Shown piece after piece: positions 24,958-34,134 of a stretch of 64,000 nt of DNA. Within the stretch, counting starts at the first letter, position 1; every line of letters starts with the position of its first letter. The notes beneath the pieces were generated by a model. It had not been told where the DNA came from, searched no databases, and was given only the letters and a program-made list of their open reading frames with translations. Made by a program: the position numbers and the translations under genes. This DNA is from Anaerolineae bacterium (GTDB taxonomy: Bacteria; Chloroflexota; Anaerolineae; Promineifilales; Promineifilaceae), in NCBI GenBank assembly GCA_007123775.1, contig SLGK01000118.1:52003-116002 (forward strand). Reading direction: 5' to 3'.

Positions 24958-26211
24958 CTATACCCAGCCACGCAAACGAACGGCCTCTGCCACCCGATTG
25001 ACGGCCACCAGATAAGCGGCCACCCGGTTGTCCACCTGCTTGGCCTGCGCCATTTCATGGACGGCATAAAAAGCAGTCGTCATCTTCTGGTCTAGCCGCT
25101 GATGGACCAGCGACTCATCCCAATAATATTGGTAGCTGTTTTGCACCATCTCAAAGTAAGAGACAGAAACGCCACCGGCGTTGCAAAGGAAGTCAGGGAT
25201 GATATACACACCCTTCTCGGCCAGAATTTTGTCCGCATCGGGTGTGGTGGGGCCGTTGGCCAATTCAGCAATAATGCCGGCCTGAATGCGGGCCGCGTTT
25301 TCGCCGGTAATCTGATTTTCAATGGCGGCCGGGATCAGCACGTCGACCTTCATTTCCAGCAAATCTTTATTGCTGATTGGTTCCGTTTCGGGGCAGTCGA
25401 TTACTTTGCCGGTACGGCGCATATGCTCAGAGATAACTTCCGGATCCAGGCCATGTTCATTGTAGATACCGCCAAACTCATCACTGACGGCGACAATACG
25501 CATACCGAGTATGTCGTGGGCCAGTTGATGGGCATAGGAGCCAACGTTGCCGTAGCCCTGGATGGCACAGGTAGCCCCATTCAGGTCCAGCCCACGTATT
25601 TTAGCCGCTTCACGGATGGTAAAGATGCCGCCCATGGCCGTAGCCGGGGAGCGACCGGCCGAACCGCCTAACGTCAGCGGTTTGCCCGTAATTACGCCCG
25701 GCTCGTGGTGGCCAGTAATCTGCTCATACTCATCTAACATCCAGGCCATGATCTGGGGATTGGTATACACGTCGGGGGCAGGCACATCTTGGGTAATGCC
25801 CACGTAACGAGCAATAGCCCGCATATAGCCGCGGCTCAGCCGTTCCAGCTCCGCCTGGGACAGCTCACGCGGGTTGCAGATAACGCCGCCTTTGCCACCA
25901 CCGAGGGGTACGTCCGCCACGGCCGTTTTCCAGGTCATCCAGGCTGCCAAAGCCCGCACGGTATCAATGGTTTCGTCGGGATGGAAGCGGATACCCCCTT
26001 TGGCCGGGCCGCGGGCATCATTGTATTGCACCCGAAAACCACGGAAGGTCTGGGTACGGCCGTCATCCATCCGCACTGGGATACTAAAGTGAAACTCACG
26101 CATTGGCTCACGTAGAAAAGCGTGCATGTCCGGGTCTAATTGTAAAACGGCTGCCGCTTCATCAAGTTGAGCCTGTGCAATCGCAAATGGGTTTAAGTTT
26201 TCATTCTTCAT
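24958..26211 (-). CDS. gdhA: Glu/Leu/Phe/Val dehydrogenase (glutamate dehydrogenase)
   Basis: A 417-residue enzyme. The substrate and catalytic region reads YNDARGPAKGGIRFHP and WMTWKTAVADVPLGGGKGGV, with both active-site Lys residues. The Rossmann domain contains AIQGYGNVGSYAHQLAHD and an acidic residue after the second strand. It interconverts glutamate with 2-oxoglutarate and ammonium. The length and PAPDVYTNPQIMAWMLDEY match hexameric NAD(P)-dependent enzymes. The gene stands alone. Confidence 0.92.
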   Translation of the reverse strand: MKNENLNPFAIAQAQLDEAAAVLQLDPDMHAFLREPMREFHFSIPVRMDDGRTQTFRGFRVQYNDARGPAKGGIRFHPDETIDTVRALAAWMTWKTAVADVPLGGGKGGVICNPRELSQAELERLSRGYMRAIARYVGITQDVPAPDVYTNPQIMAWMLDEYEQITGHHEPGVITGKPLTLGGSAGRSPATAMGGIFTIREAAKIRGLDLNGATCAIQGYGNVGSYAHQLAHDILGMRIVAVSDEFGGIYNEHGLDPEVISEHMRRTGKVIDCPETEPISNKDLLEMKVDVLIPAAIENQITGENAARIQAGIIAELANGPTTPDADKILAEKGVYIIPDFLCNAGGVSVSYFEMVQNSYQYYWDESLVHQRLDQKMTTAFYAVHEMAQAKQVDNRVAAYLVAVNRVAEAVRLRGWV

Positions 26212-26251
26212 GGTTTAATTGTACTCCGGTTATAGTGGGATTATTATTAGG

Positions 26252-26275
26252 GGGGAATAGGGGCTGCCTATCCCC
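26252..26275. promoter_or_regulatory. Hairpin upstream of the DUF92 gene
   Basis: GGGG-ATAGG / CCTAT-CCCC arms with one bulged A and a 5-base loop, in the divergent gap between gdhA and the DUF92 gene. It has no T-run. Role unknown. Confidence 0.35.
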
Positions 26276-26453
26276 TGGGTTGTTTGAGGTTGGTTATTAA
26301 AGAAACCAGGCCCATACGGGCACTTTGCACAACAACAACACTGGTTTGTTGGTTGAATTGTACTAAATTCTCTTCACCACGTAAACCGAATTGGCAACGA
26401 TTGGTACAATTGTCAGACATTTATGTGAGCTTTATCGAAGCGGGAGATTATCT

Positions 26454-27266
26454 ATGTGGCAAAACCTTTTGTTGGCCTTTGGCCTGAGCCTGCTGATTGT
26501 GGGGCTGGCCTACTGGCGCCAGTCGTTGGCTCCGTCCGGCGCGGCGGCGGCCGTGTTGGTAGGGACGCTCACTTTTGGCCTGGGGGGTTGGGTTTGGGGT
26601 ATTTTGTTGGGTATCTTTTTTGTCAGCTCCAGCGCCCTATCACACTTCAAGGAGGAACAAAAGCAGCAGATGGCCGAGGAGAAGTTTGACAAAAGCCACC
26701 GGCGCGATGCGGGCCAGGTGTTGGCTAATGGTGGGGCGGGTACGCTGATCGCGGTCGCCTCGTTTATCTGGCCCTCCCCGCTCTGGGTTTATCTGTTTGT
26801 GGGTACGATGGCCACGGTAACGGCCGATACCTGGGCCACCGAATTGGGCACTTTGAGTCGCCGTCCGCCTCGTTTGATCACCAACGGCAAGCGGGTTGAG
26901 GTGGGTACGTCGGGGGGGGTGTCGCGCTTGGGAACGGCCGTATCTTTTGGCGGCGGTCTGCTTATTGGGCTGGTCGCTGCCCTGCTCTTACCCTGGAATA
27001 GTTTGGGGACTGCCCTGAGTCTCATCCTGGCCGGAGCCGTCGGCGGACTCAGCGGCTCCCTCTTCGACAGCCTGTTGGGAGCCACCGTCCAGCAAATCTT
27101 TTACTGTCCCGTCTGCCAAAAGGAAACGGAGAAAAAGCTGCACCGCTGCGGCACAACCACCCGCTTCCTGCGCGGCTGGCGCTGGCTCAACAACGACGGC
27201 GTCAACTTCACCGCCTCGCTGGTTGGGGGTGTCGTGGCCGCCCTGATCGGCTGGACTTTTGTCTAG
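26454..27266 (+). CDS. DUF92 family membrane protein
   Basis: A 270-residue protein with about six membrane helices. The ATG at 26454 follows GGGAGA and begins MWQNLLLAFGLSLLIVGLAYW; the frame opens upstream without ribosome site. Family features are SHFKEEQKQQMAEEKFDKSHRRDAGQVLANGG and TADTWATELGTLSRRPPRLI. The family includes plant phytyl-phosphate kinase (VTE6), so a prenyl-phosphate kinase role is possible but unproven here. A loop holds CPVCQKETEKKLHRCG, a CxxC...C motif that may bind metal. It is convergent with the regulator gene. Confidence 0.8.
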   Translation: MWQNLLLAFGLSLLIVGLAYWRQSLAPSGAAAAVLVGTLTFGLGGWVWGILLGIFFVSSSALSHFKEEQKQQMAEEKFDKSHRRDAGQVLANGGAGTLIAVASFIWPSPLWVYLFVGTMATVTADTWATELGTLSRRPPRLITNGKRVEVGTSGGVSRLGTAVSFGGGLLIGLVAALLLPWNSLGTALSLILAGAVGGLSGSLFDSLLGATVQQIFYCPVCQKETEKKLHRCGTTTRFLRGWRWLNNDGVNFTASLVGGVVAALIGWTFV

Positions 27267-27289
27267 CGCATTGTGCGAGCCGCCGCCTA

Positions 27290-28783
27290 TTAGCCGCTAC
27301 TGGCTAACTGGGTGAGAGCCACGCGGCGGGCCTGGCGGTCCTGTTCGGCCTGGAGCAAGATAGGGGCAACGGCCCGTTCATAACACTGTTCGGCTGTCAG
27401 GGGACAACGCTCGCACGTTTCGTTGATGATAGCATGGGGAATGGCCGGGTCATCAACGAAGCGAATGGTATAGTGCAGGTCGGCATGGACGCGAAAGCCG
27501 ACGATGACGCTGCTGTCGACGCCAGCGGTCAGTACCAGGGGGCGGGAAAAGCCAAGACAGAGAAAACGATCCTGCGAATGTAGAAATTCCGATAACTGGA
27601 CGCCGGTGTGGGGTTTGTCGGGGGCCAGTTCTTGTCCGTCTAGTTCGGTGAGCAGGCGTACAGAGAGCCAGCGGCGGCAGTAATGCTCGTGCAGGCCAAT
27701 GCCGCTGGGCACCAGCAGCCGGTTCATGTTAAGCTGCTTGATTAAGTGGAAGCGCTGCCCGACGTGGTGAAAACGCAAAAAGTGGAGCTTGATGCCAAAA
27801 TATTGGGGGATGAGTTCGCTAAACCGATAGAGCAGCATTTCCGGCGTGACGTTGTATTTGTCCAGCATGTCGAGCAGGGGCTGCGGTTTCCAGGTGGACT
27901 GGCTAAAGAAGGCGTCGATGTCGGCCGTCAGGGAGGGGCGGGGCATGAGCAATGCGCCGCCAAAGTAGGAGGCTTTGAAGTAGTTAAGTATCTGGGCAAA
28001 AGAGTCTATCTGCTCTGGTGGGGAGGTGGTAGTGCGATCTTTGAGGCCCAGGTATTGGTAGCCCAGTTCGCGGGCCAGTAGAAAGCGGATTTGGCGGGGG
28101 AATAAACGGCCGTTGATATACAACGTCGCCGGTTTGCCCGGTATAAAAATAGAGCGGTAGCTGCTTAGTTCGGGCTGGGAGGGGATACGCTTGTCCTCGA
28201 CGCGGCAGTTGAACGCTTTTTCCAGCAATTGACGCATGGCGGTGACGGTATACGGCCGTATCCCATCCAGACCATACTTCGCCTCAAACTCCGCCCGAAA
28301 CCGGACAGCCGCCTCTTCCAGTTCCGGGAAATAATTCTCATGAAACTCCTGGTAAGAGCGCAACGCCGCTCGCAGAAAATCCTCCTCCTGCAAATCATAA
28401 CGACGGCCGATTTCCAGAATGGCATGCAGCAAGGCGCTGGCCCGGTCCGGTTCTCGCGTCAGCAGGTTGACTAAATCTTCCGCTTCCAGGCCAAACTCGT
28501 GGAATGGAAAGCGCTGCATAATCGACGATGACAGCGCCGATTCCAGGTAGCTAAGAGAAGGGGGCAGCTTAATCGAGACCAGTTCATCATACTCTTTGCC
28601 CAGCACCTCGGCTATCCGCACAATCTTGTCAGAACGGGGATATTTACGCCCCTTCTCAATTTCTGTCATGTAGGAAGGAGACAGGTCACACTGCGCCGCC
28701 ATGTCGGTCAATGTCAGCCCTGCCTCGGTGCGTGCTTGCCGCACCTTCATCCCAAAAATTGTGTTGATCAAATCTATACCCAT
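27290..28783 (-). CDS. XRE/IrrE-type regulator of the glyoxylate bypass (RamB/PrpR-like)
   Basis: A 497-residue transcription factor. Residues 8-65 form an XRE helix-turn-helix (KVRQARTEAGLTLTDMAAQCDLSPSYMTEIEKG in part). A central IrrE/ImmA-like domain has RQIRFLLARELGYQYLG, where the zinc-peptidase HExxH motif is absent, so it is not a protease. The C-terminal domain has CERCPLTAEQCYERA, typical of short-chain fatty acyl regulators. Corynebacterial RamB and mycobacterial PrpR control glyoxylate and propionate genes. This gene is divergent from aceB-aceA, with twin palindromes between. It probably senses an acyl-CoA or acetate signal and represses or activates aceBA. Confidence 0.85.
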   Translation of the reverse strand: MGIDLINTIFGMKVRQARTEAGLTLTDMAAQCDLSPSYMTEIEKGRKYPRSDKIVRIAEVLGKEYDELVSIKLPPSLSYLESALSSSIMQRFPFHEFGLEAEDLVNLLTREPDRASALLHAILEIGRRYDLQEEDFLRAALRSYQEFHENYFPELEEAAVRFRAEFEAKYGLDGIRPYTVTAMRQLLEKAFNCRVEDKRIPSQPELSSYRSIFIPGKPATLYINGRLFPRQIRFLLARELGYQYLGLKDRTTTSPPEQIDSFAQILNYFKASYFGGALLMPRPSLTADIDAFFSQSTWKPQPLLDMLDKYNVTPEMLLYRFSELIPQYFGIKLHFLRFHHVGQRFHLIKQLNMNRLLVPSGIGLHEHYCRRWLSVRLLTELDGQELAPDKPHTGVQLSEFLHSQDRFLCLGFSRPLVLTAGVDSSVIVGFRVHADLHYTIRFVDDPAIPHAIINETCERCPLTAEQCYERAVAPILLQAEQDRQARRVALTQLASSG

Positions 28784-28800
28784 TAACTTATCCTCAAAAA

Positions 28801-28965
28801 ACGGTTACGCGAAAAAACAGTTACGCGGAGATTCGCGGAGGACCGCTGAGTTACACGGAGAAAAGCGGAGAAAAAACTTTATGTCGCGCAAAGACGCGGC
28901 GGCGCAGTGGAAGACCTCTTTGCGTCTCCGCGCCTCTGCGCGAGATTGCTTGTTTCCAATAATCT
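28801..28965. repeat. Degenerate GTTACGCGGAGA / CTTTGCGTCTCCGCG repeat region
   Basis: Directly behind the regulator's start codon lie three diverged copies of GTTACxCGGAGA and then TTTGCGTCTCCGCGCCTCTGCG. These resemble dispersed intergenic repeats of other genomes. The stretch is gene-free although open in one frame. Confidence 0.6.
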
Positions 28966-28998
28966 CAAAAGCAGTTCTCCGCGTTCCCTTCCAATTCT

Positions 28999-29012
28999 AG
29001 CGAATATTCGCT
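28999..29012. promoter_or_regulatory. Operator palindrome, copy 1
   Basis: A perfect 14-bp palindrome AGCGAATATTCGCT, flanked by T on the left and GA on the right. It lies 18 bp upstream of a TTGACA box. It is a candidate site for the divergent XRE-type regulator. Confidence 0.75.
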
Positions 29013-29029
29013 GATTGCCAAAGTTGGCC

Positions 29030-29058
29030 TTGACAAATCGGTGGGGGACTTGTACCAT
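29030..29058 (+). promoter_or_regulatory. aceB: Probable aceB promoter
   Basis: A consensus -35 TTGACA at 29030-29035, a 17-bp spacer and TACCAT as -10. Transcription would start near 29065, five bases before the second operator. The leader is about 160 bases. Confidence 0.6.
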
Positions 29059-29069
29059 TGTTCACAATT

Positions 29070-29083
29070 AGCGAATATTCGCT
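29070..29083. promoter_or_regulatory. Operator palindrome, copy 2
   Basis: The second exact copy of AGCGAATATTCGCT, 71 bp after the first (about 6.8 helical turns) and overlapping the expected first transcribed bases. A repressor bound here would block initiation, and two sites could permit looping. Confidence 0.75.
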
Positions 29084-29119
29084 GATGGTGAATCTGGCCG
29101 CATGGTGAGCTTTTCCATT

Positions 29120-29175
29120 AGTCTGGTAGTCTAGTAGTCTGGTAGTTTGGTAGTTTGGTGGTCGTGTGGTCGGTG
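29120..29175. repeat. Octamer array in the aceB leader
   Basis: Seven contiguous 8-bp units (AGTCTGGT, AGTCTAGT, AGTCTGGT, AGTTTGGT twice, GGTCGTGT, GGTCGGTG), within the transcribed leader of aceB. It differs in period from the 7-bp arrays. Confidence 0.85.
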
Positions 29176-29224
29176 GATAGCCAGGTTTCGTAAATCATGA
29201 TTCGTAATTTTTCTGGAGGTTTTT

Positions 29225-30814
29225 ATGCAGTTACCCGACGGCGTTATGGTTCATGCCGATGTTTCCCCTGAATTTGCCGAGATTTTAACGCCAGAGGCCC
29301 TGGAATTTGTAGCCCAACTGGAGCGTCAATTCGGGCAGCGGCGGCGCGATCTGCTGAAGGCGCGGGCTGAGCGGCAGCACCGGATTAGGGCCGGCGAAAT
29401 GCCTGACTTCTTACCGGAAACGGCCGAAATCCGTCAAAGTGAATGGACCGTCGCCCCTATCCCTCACGATTTGCAAGACCGGCGCGTAGAAATCACCGGT
29501 CCGGTGGATCGCAAAATGGTGATCAACGCCCTCAACTCCGGGGCCAACGTCTTTATGGCCGACTTTGAAGATTCCCATTCGCCCACCTGGAGCGGCACGA
29601 TTGAAGGCCAGATCAACCTGCGTGATGCCGTGCGCGGCACCATTACTTACGACCATCCCGTCAAGAAAACGACCTACCGCCTCAACGAGGAAGCAGCCGT
29701 GATGCTGGTGCGGCCGCGTGGCTGGCATTTAGAAGAGAAGCATGTGCAGGTAGACGGCCGTTTCCTCTCCGCTTCCTTATTCGACTTTGGCCTCTACCTG
29801 TTCCACAACGCCCAGACCCTGCTCGACAAAGGCAGTGGCCCCTATTTCTACTTGCCCAAGCTAGAAAACCACCACGAAGCCCGTCTCTGGAATGATGTTT
29901 TCGTTCTGGCGCAGGATTTGCTCGGTATTCCGCAAGGCACCATCCGTGCCACCGTCCTCATCGAAAACATCCTGGCCGCCTTCGAGATGGACGAAATTTT
30001 GTGGGAACTGCGCCATCATTCGGCCGGCCTCAACTGCGGTCGGTGGGACTACATTTTCAGTGCTATCCGCACCTTCCGCCACGACCCCAACTTTATCTTC
30101 CCCGACCGGGGCCAGGTGACTATGACGCGCCACATGATGCGCTCCTATTCCCTGCTAACCATCAAAACCTGCCACCGGCGTGGTATCCACGCCATGGGGG
30201 GAATGGCCGCCCAAATTCCTATCAAGGATGATCCGGTGGCCAATGAACAGGCATTGGCCAAAGTCCGCGCCGACAAAGAGCGCGAGGCGAAGGACGGCCA
30301 CGACGGCACCTGGGTAGCCCATCCCGGCCTGGTCCAGATTGCCCGTGAAGAATTTGACAAATATATGCCCAAGCCCAATCAGATCGACCGTTTGCGTGAG
30401 GACGTGAACGTCACTGCCGCCGATTTGCTCAAAGTCCCCGGCGGCGACATCACGGCTGAGGGGCTGCGGCTGAACCTGGACGTAGGGGTGCAGTATATGG
30501 CCGCCTGGCTGAGCGGCAACGGCTGCGTACCCATCTACAACCTGATGGAGGACGCCGCCACGGCCGAAATCTCCCGCTCGCAGGTATGGCAATGGCTGCA
30601 CAACAAGGCCCGCCTAGATGACGGCACACCCGTTACGGCCGATCTCATCCGTCAAACCCTGCCGGCCATCGTTGCTGATCTGAAAGAAACCTATGGCGAA
30701 AACGGCACCTTTGACGAAGCCGCCGACCTGTTCGAGCAGCTCATCACCGCCGACGAATTTACCAACTTTTTGACGTTACCAGCTTATGACAAGTTAATCA
30801 CACGTAAAACGTAA
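29225..30814 (+). CDS. aceB: Malate synthase A
   Basis: A 529-residue malate synthase of the A type. It condenses glyoxylate with acetyl-CoA in the glyoxylate bypass. The family signatures are visible: [12 protein letters not shown] (with the Mg-binding acid region), [39 protein letters not shown] in part, and WVAHPGLV. The start has CTGGAGGT 5 bases upstream. The last codons (ITRKT, stop) are supplied by a 7-bp repeat array starting at 30803. It lies 92 bp upstream of aceA. Confidence 0.95.
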   Translation: MQLPDGVMVHADVSPEFAEILTPEALEFVAQLERQFGQRRRDLLKARAERQHRIRAGEMPDFLPETAEIRQSEWTVAPIPHDLQDRRVEITGPVDRKMVINALNSGANVFMADFEDSHSPTWSGTIEGQINLRDAVRGTITYDHPVKKTTYRLNEEAAVMLVRPRGWHLEEKHVQVDGRFLSASLFDFGLYLFHNAQTLLDKGSGPYFYLPKLENHHEARLWNDVFVLAQDLLGIPQGTIRATVLIENILAAFEMDEILWELRHHSAGLNCGRWDYIFSAIRTFRHDPNFIFPDRGQVTMTRHMMRSYSLLTIKTCHRRGIHAMGGMAAQIPIKDDPVANEQALAKVRADKEREAKDGHDGTWVAHPGLVQIAREEFDKYMPKPNQIDRLREDVNVTAADLLKVPGGDITAEGLRLNLDVGVQYMAAWLSGNGCVPIYNLMEDAATAEISRSQVWQWLHNKARLDDGTPVTADLIRQTLPAIVADLKETYGENGTFDEAADLFEQLITADEFTNFLTLPAYDKLITRKT

Positions 30815-30871
30815 ATCGTAAAACGTAACGAGTGGATTTTACGCATTACGTTTTACGCATTACGTTTCACG
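30803..30871. repeat. Heptamer arrays, head to head, over the aceB stop codon
   Basis: CGTAAAA-type units (30803-30830) face TTTTACG/CATTACG-type units (30837-30871). They are complementary over about 12 bp (CGTAAAACGTAA / TTACGTTTTACG). The left array supplies the stop codon of aceB. A hairpin here could modulate aceB-aceA read-through. Confidence 0.85.
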
Positions 30872-30905
30872 CCTTATTCCCATTTCACCTGAGGAGGCAT
30901 CAAAC

Positions 30906-32193
<1,288 letters not shown>

Positions 32194-32198
<5 letters not shown>

Positions 32199-32221
32199 AG
32201 CGTAAAACGTAAAGCGTGATG
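32194..32221. repeat. Heptamer array at the end of aceA
   Basis: Four 7-bp units (CGTGAAG, CGTAAAA, CGTAAAG, CGTGATG) begin inside the aceA stop codon region. Confidence 0.8.
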
Positions 32222-32272
32222 GTGGGGAACGGCCGTTTGGCTTTTCCCACTTGACAATCAATAGTTAGCAAG

Positions 32273-32306
32273 AAGGCCGGGTCTGTTTAACAGACCCGGC
32301 CTTTTC
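32273..32306 (+). terminator. Intrinsic terminator of aceBA
   Basis: A stem AAGGCCGGGTCTG / CAGACCCGGCCTT with a TTTAA loop, followed by TTCGTT. Strong, although the T-run is short. It ends the aceB-aceA operon. Confidence 0.88.
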
Positions 32307-32463
32307 GTTCAATCCGGCACAGCGCAGAGACCGTAGCCCGGAAGCTAGTTGGGAAATTGACCAGTTTTTCCTATAATTCAAGCTGTGATTAGAAACCGTT
32401 ACGCACTATGCGCCTGGCAACAGGCATTATCCTGCCTAACATACCCTGTGAGAGGAGACAACC

Positions 32464-34131
32464 ATGCGTTTTGACACCTACTATCGTTACGACGAACTGA
32501 CCCAATTTCTGCAACAGTGGGCTGAGGAATACCCCAACCTCTGCCGCCTGGAGAGCATCGGCCAAAGCTACGAAGGACGTGACATCTGGCTGCTGTGCCT
32601 GACCAACTTCGAGAGCGGCCCGGACACCGAAAAGCCCGCCTATTGGGTAGACGGCAACATCCACGCCACCGAAGTTTCCGCTTCCACGGCTTCTCTTTAT
32701 CTGGCCCACAAGCTGCTAACCAGCTATGAGACGGATGAGAAGGTGCGCTACGCGCTCGATTCGCGGGCTTTTTACATTGTGCCTCGGCTGAACCCCGACG
32801 GGGCGGAATGGGCGCTGGCCGATACGCCGAAATTTATCCGCAGCAGCACCCGCCCCTACCCGCGCACCGATGAACTAGACGGGCTGCACGAGGAAGATAT
32901 TGATGGTAACGGCCGTATTCTGCAAATGCGAATCAAAGACCCCAACGGTACCTGGAAACTCCATCCCGACGACCCTCGCCTCATGATACCCCGCGAGGCC
33001 GACGAACCGCCAGGGGGCGACTTCTACCGGCTGCTGCCCGAAGGCCGCATCAAAAATTACGACGGCGTGACCATCCAGATGGCCCCCTCCTTACAAGGGC
33101 TGGACCTCAACCGGCAATTCCCCGTCTTTTGGGAACCCAACCAGTCTGGCGCGGGCCACTACCCCACCTCTGAGCCAGAAGCGCGTGCCGCTGCCCGGTT
33201 TGTGGCCGACCATCCCAACATCACCGGGGCCACCAGCTACCACACCTTTAGCGGCGTCCATCTGCGCCCGCCTACCAAAGGCCCCGATGACACCCTGCCC
33301 ACGCCCGACCTGCACACCTACAAACGGCTGGGCGAAAAGGGGAAAGAGCTGACCGGCTATCCGGCCGTTTCTGTCTACCACGACTTCAAATATGACCCTA
33401 AAGAGTTTATCAAGGGGACGTTTGACGATTGGATGTATGAATTTGTCGGCGTCTATGCCTGGACCACGGAAATCTGGAGCATTCAAACGCAGGCGGGTAT
33501 CGAAGACTTCAAGTTCATCGAATGGTTCCGCGACCATCCTCTGGAGGATGACATCGCTATCATGAAGTGGAATGATGAGGTGTTAGATGGCGAGGGTTAC
33601 GTGGATTGGTATGAGTTTGAACATCCCCAACTGGGCACGGTGGAATTGGGTGGCTGGGATACGTTTGTCACCTGGCGCAACCCGCCCTACAAGCTGCTGG
33701 AAAAAGAGGTGGCTCCCCTGGCCGATTTTGCCCTCTACTCCTGTATGGTATCGCCCAAGCTGGAACTGCACAGTCTGGAAACGACGAAAACGGCCGAATC
33801 CACCTATCATATCCGCGCCGTCTACCACAACACCGGCTGGCTGCCGACCAACGTCACCAAAAAAGCGTTGGAACAAAAAGTGGTACGCGAACTGGAAGTA
33901 GACATCGACCTGCCGGACGGGGCCAGCCTGGTTACGGGCAAGCTGAAGACCAAGCTGGGTCAACTGGCCGGCCGCGACCAGAAACCGAGCGCACCCTTTT
34001 GGACCAACGATGCCACATCGGACCGGGCCAAAGTGGAGTGGGTGATCAAGGCTGAGGCGGGGAGTGTGGTGGAAATAACGGCCGTTCACCCCCGCGCCGG
34101 TACCGTCCGCAGCAGCGTAACCTTGAAATAG
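32464..34131 (+). CDS. M14 family zinc carboxypeptidase
   Basis: A 555-residue peptidase. The zinc-binding pair is in DGNIHATEVSAS (HxxE), the third ligand is His in TGATSYHTFSG, and the catalytic Glu lies in AWTTEIWS. The start MRFDTYYRYDELTQFLQQW is typical of the short-pro-sequence subgroup. No signal peptide is visible, so it seems cytoplasmic. The C-terminal 150 residues form a beta-rich extra domain. The substrate is unknown; it probably trims peptides from the C-terminus. It is directly followed (3 bp) by a helicase gene. Confidence 0.87.
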   Translation: MRFDTYYRYDELTQFLQQWAEEYPNLCRLESIGQSYEGRDIWLLCLTNFESGPDTEKPAYWVDGNIHATEVSASTASLYLAHKLLTSYETDEKVRYALDSRAFYIVPRLNPDGAEWALADTPKFIRSSTRPYPRTDELDGLHEEDIDGNGRILQMRIKDPNGTWKLHPDDPRLMIPREADEPPGGDFYRLLPEGRIKNYDGVTIQMAPSLQGLDLNRQFPVFWEPNQSGAGHYPTSEPEARAAARFVADHPNITGATSYHTFSGVHLRPPTKGPDDTLPTPDLHTYKRLGEKGKELTGYPAVSVYHDFKYDPKEFIKGTFDDWMYEFVGVYAWTTEIWSIQTQAGIEDFKFIEWFRDHPLEDDIAIMKWNDEVLDGEGYVDWYEFEHPQLGTVELGGWDTFVTWRNPPYKLLEKEVAPLADFALYSCMVSPKLELHSLETTKTAESTYHIRAVYHNTGWLPTNVTKKALEQKVVRELEVDIDLPDGASLVTGKLKTKLGQLAGRDQKPSAPFWTNDATSDRAKVEWVIKAEAGSVVEITAVHPRAGTVRSSVTLK

Positions 34132-34134
34132 TAT

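Noticed and set aside
28701..29000. 99-codon plus frame upstream of aceB
   Set aside because: It overlaps the regulator start and reads through repeat-derived sequence (RKDAAAQ-type), and it has no ribosome site.
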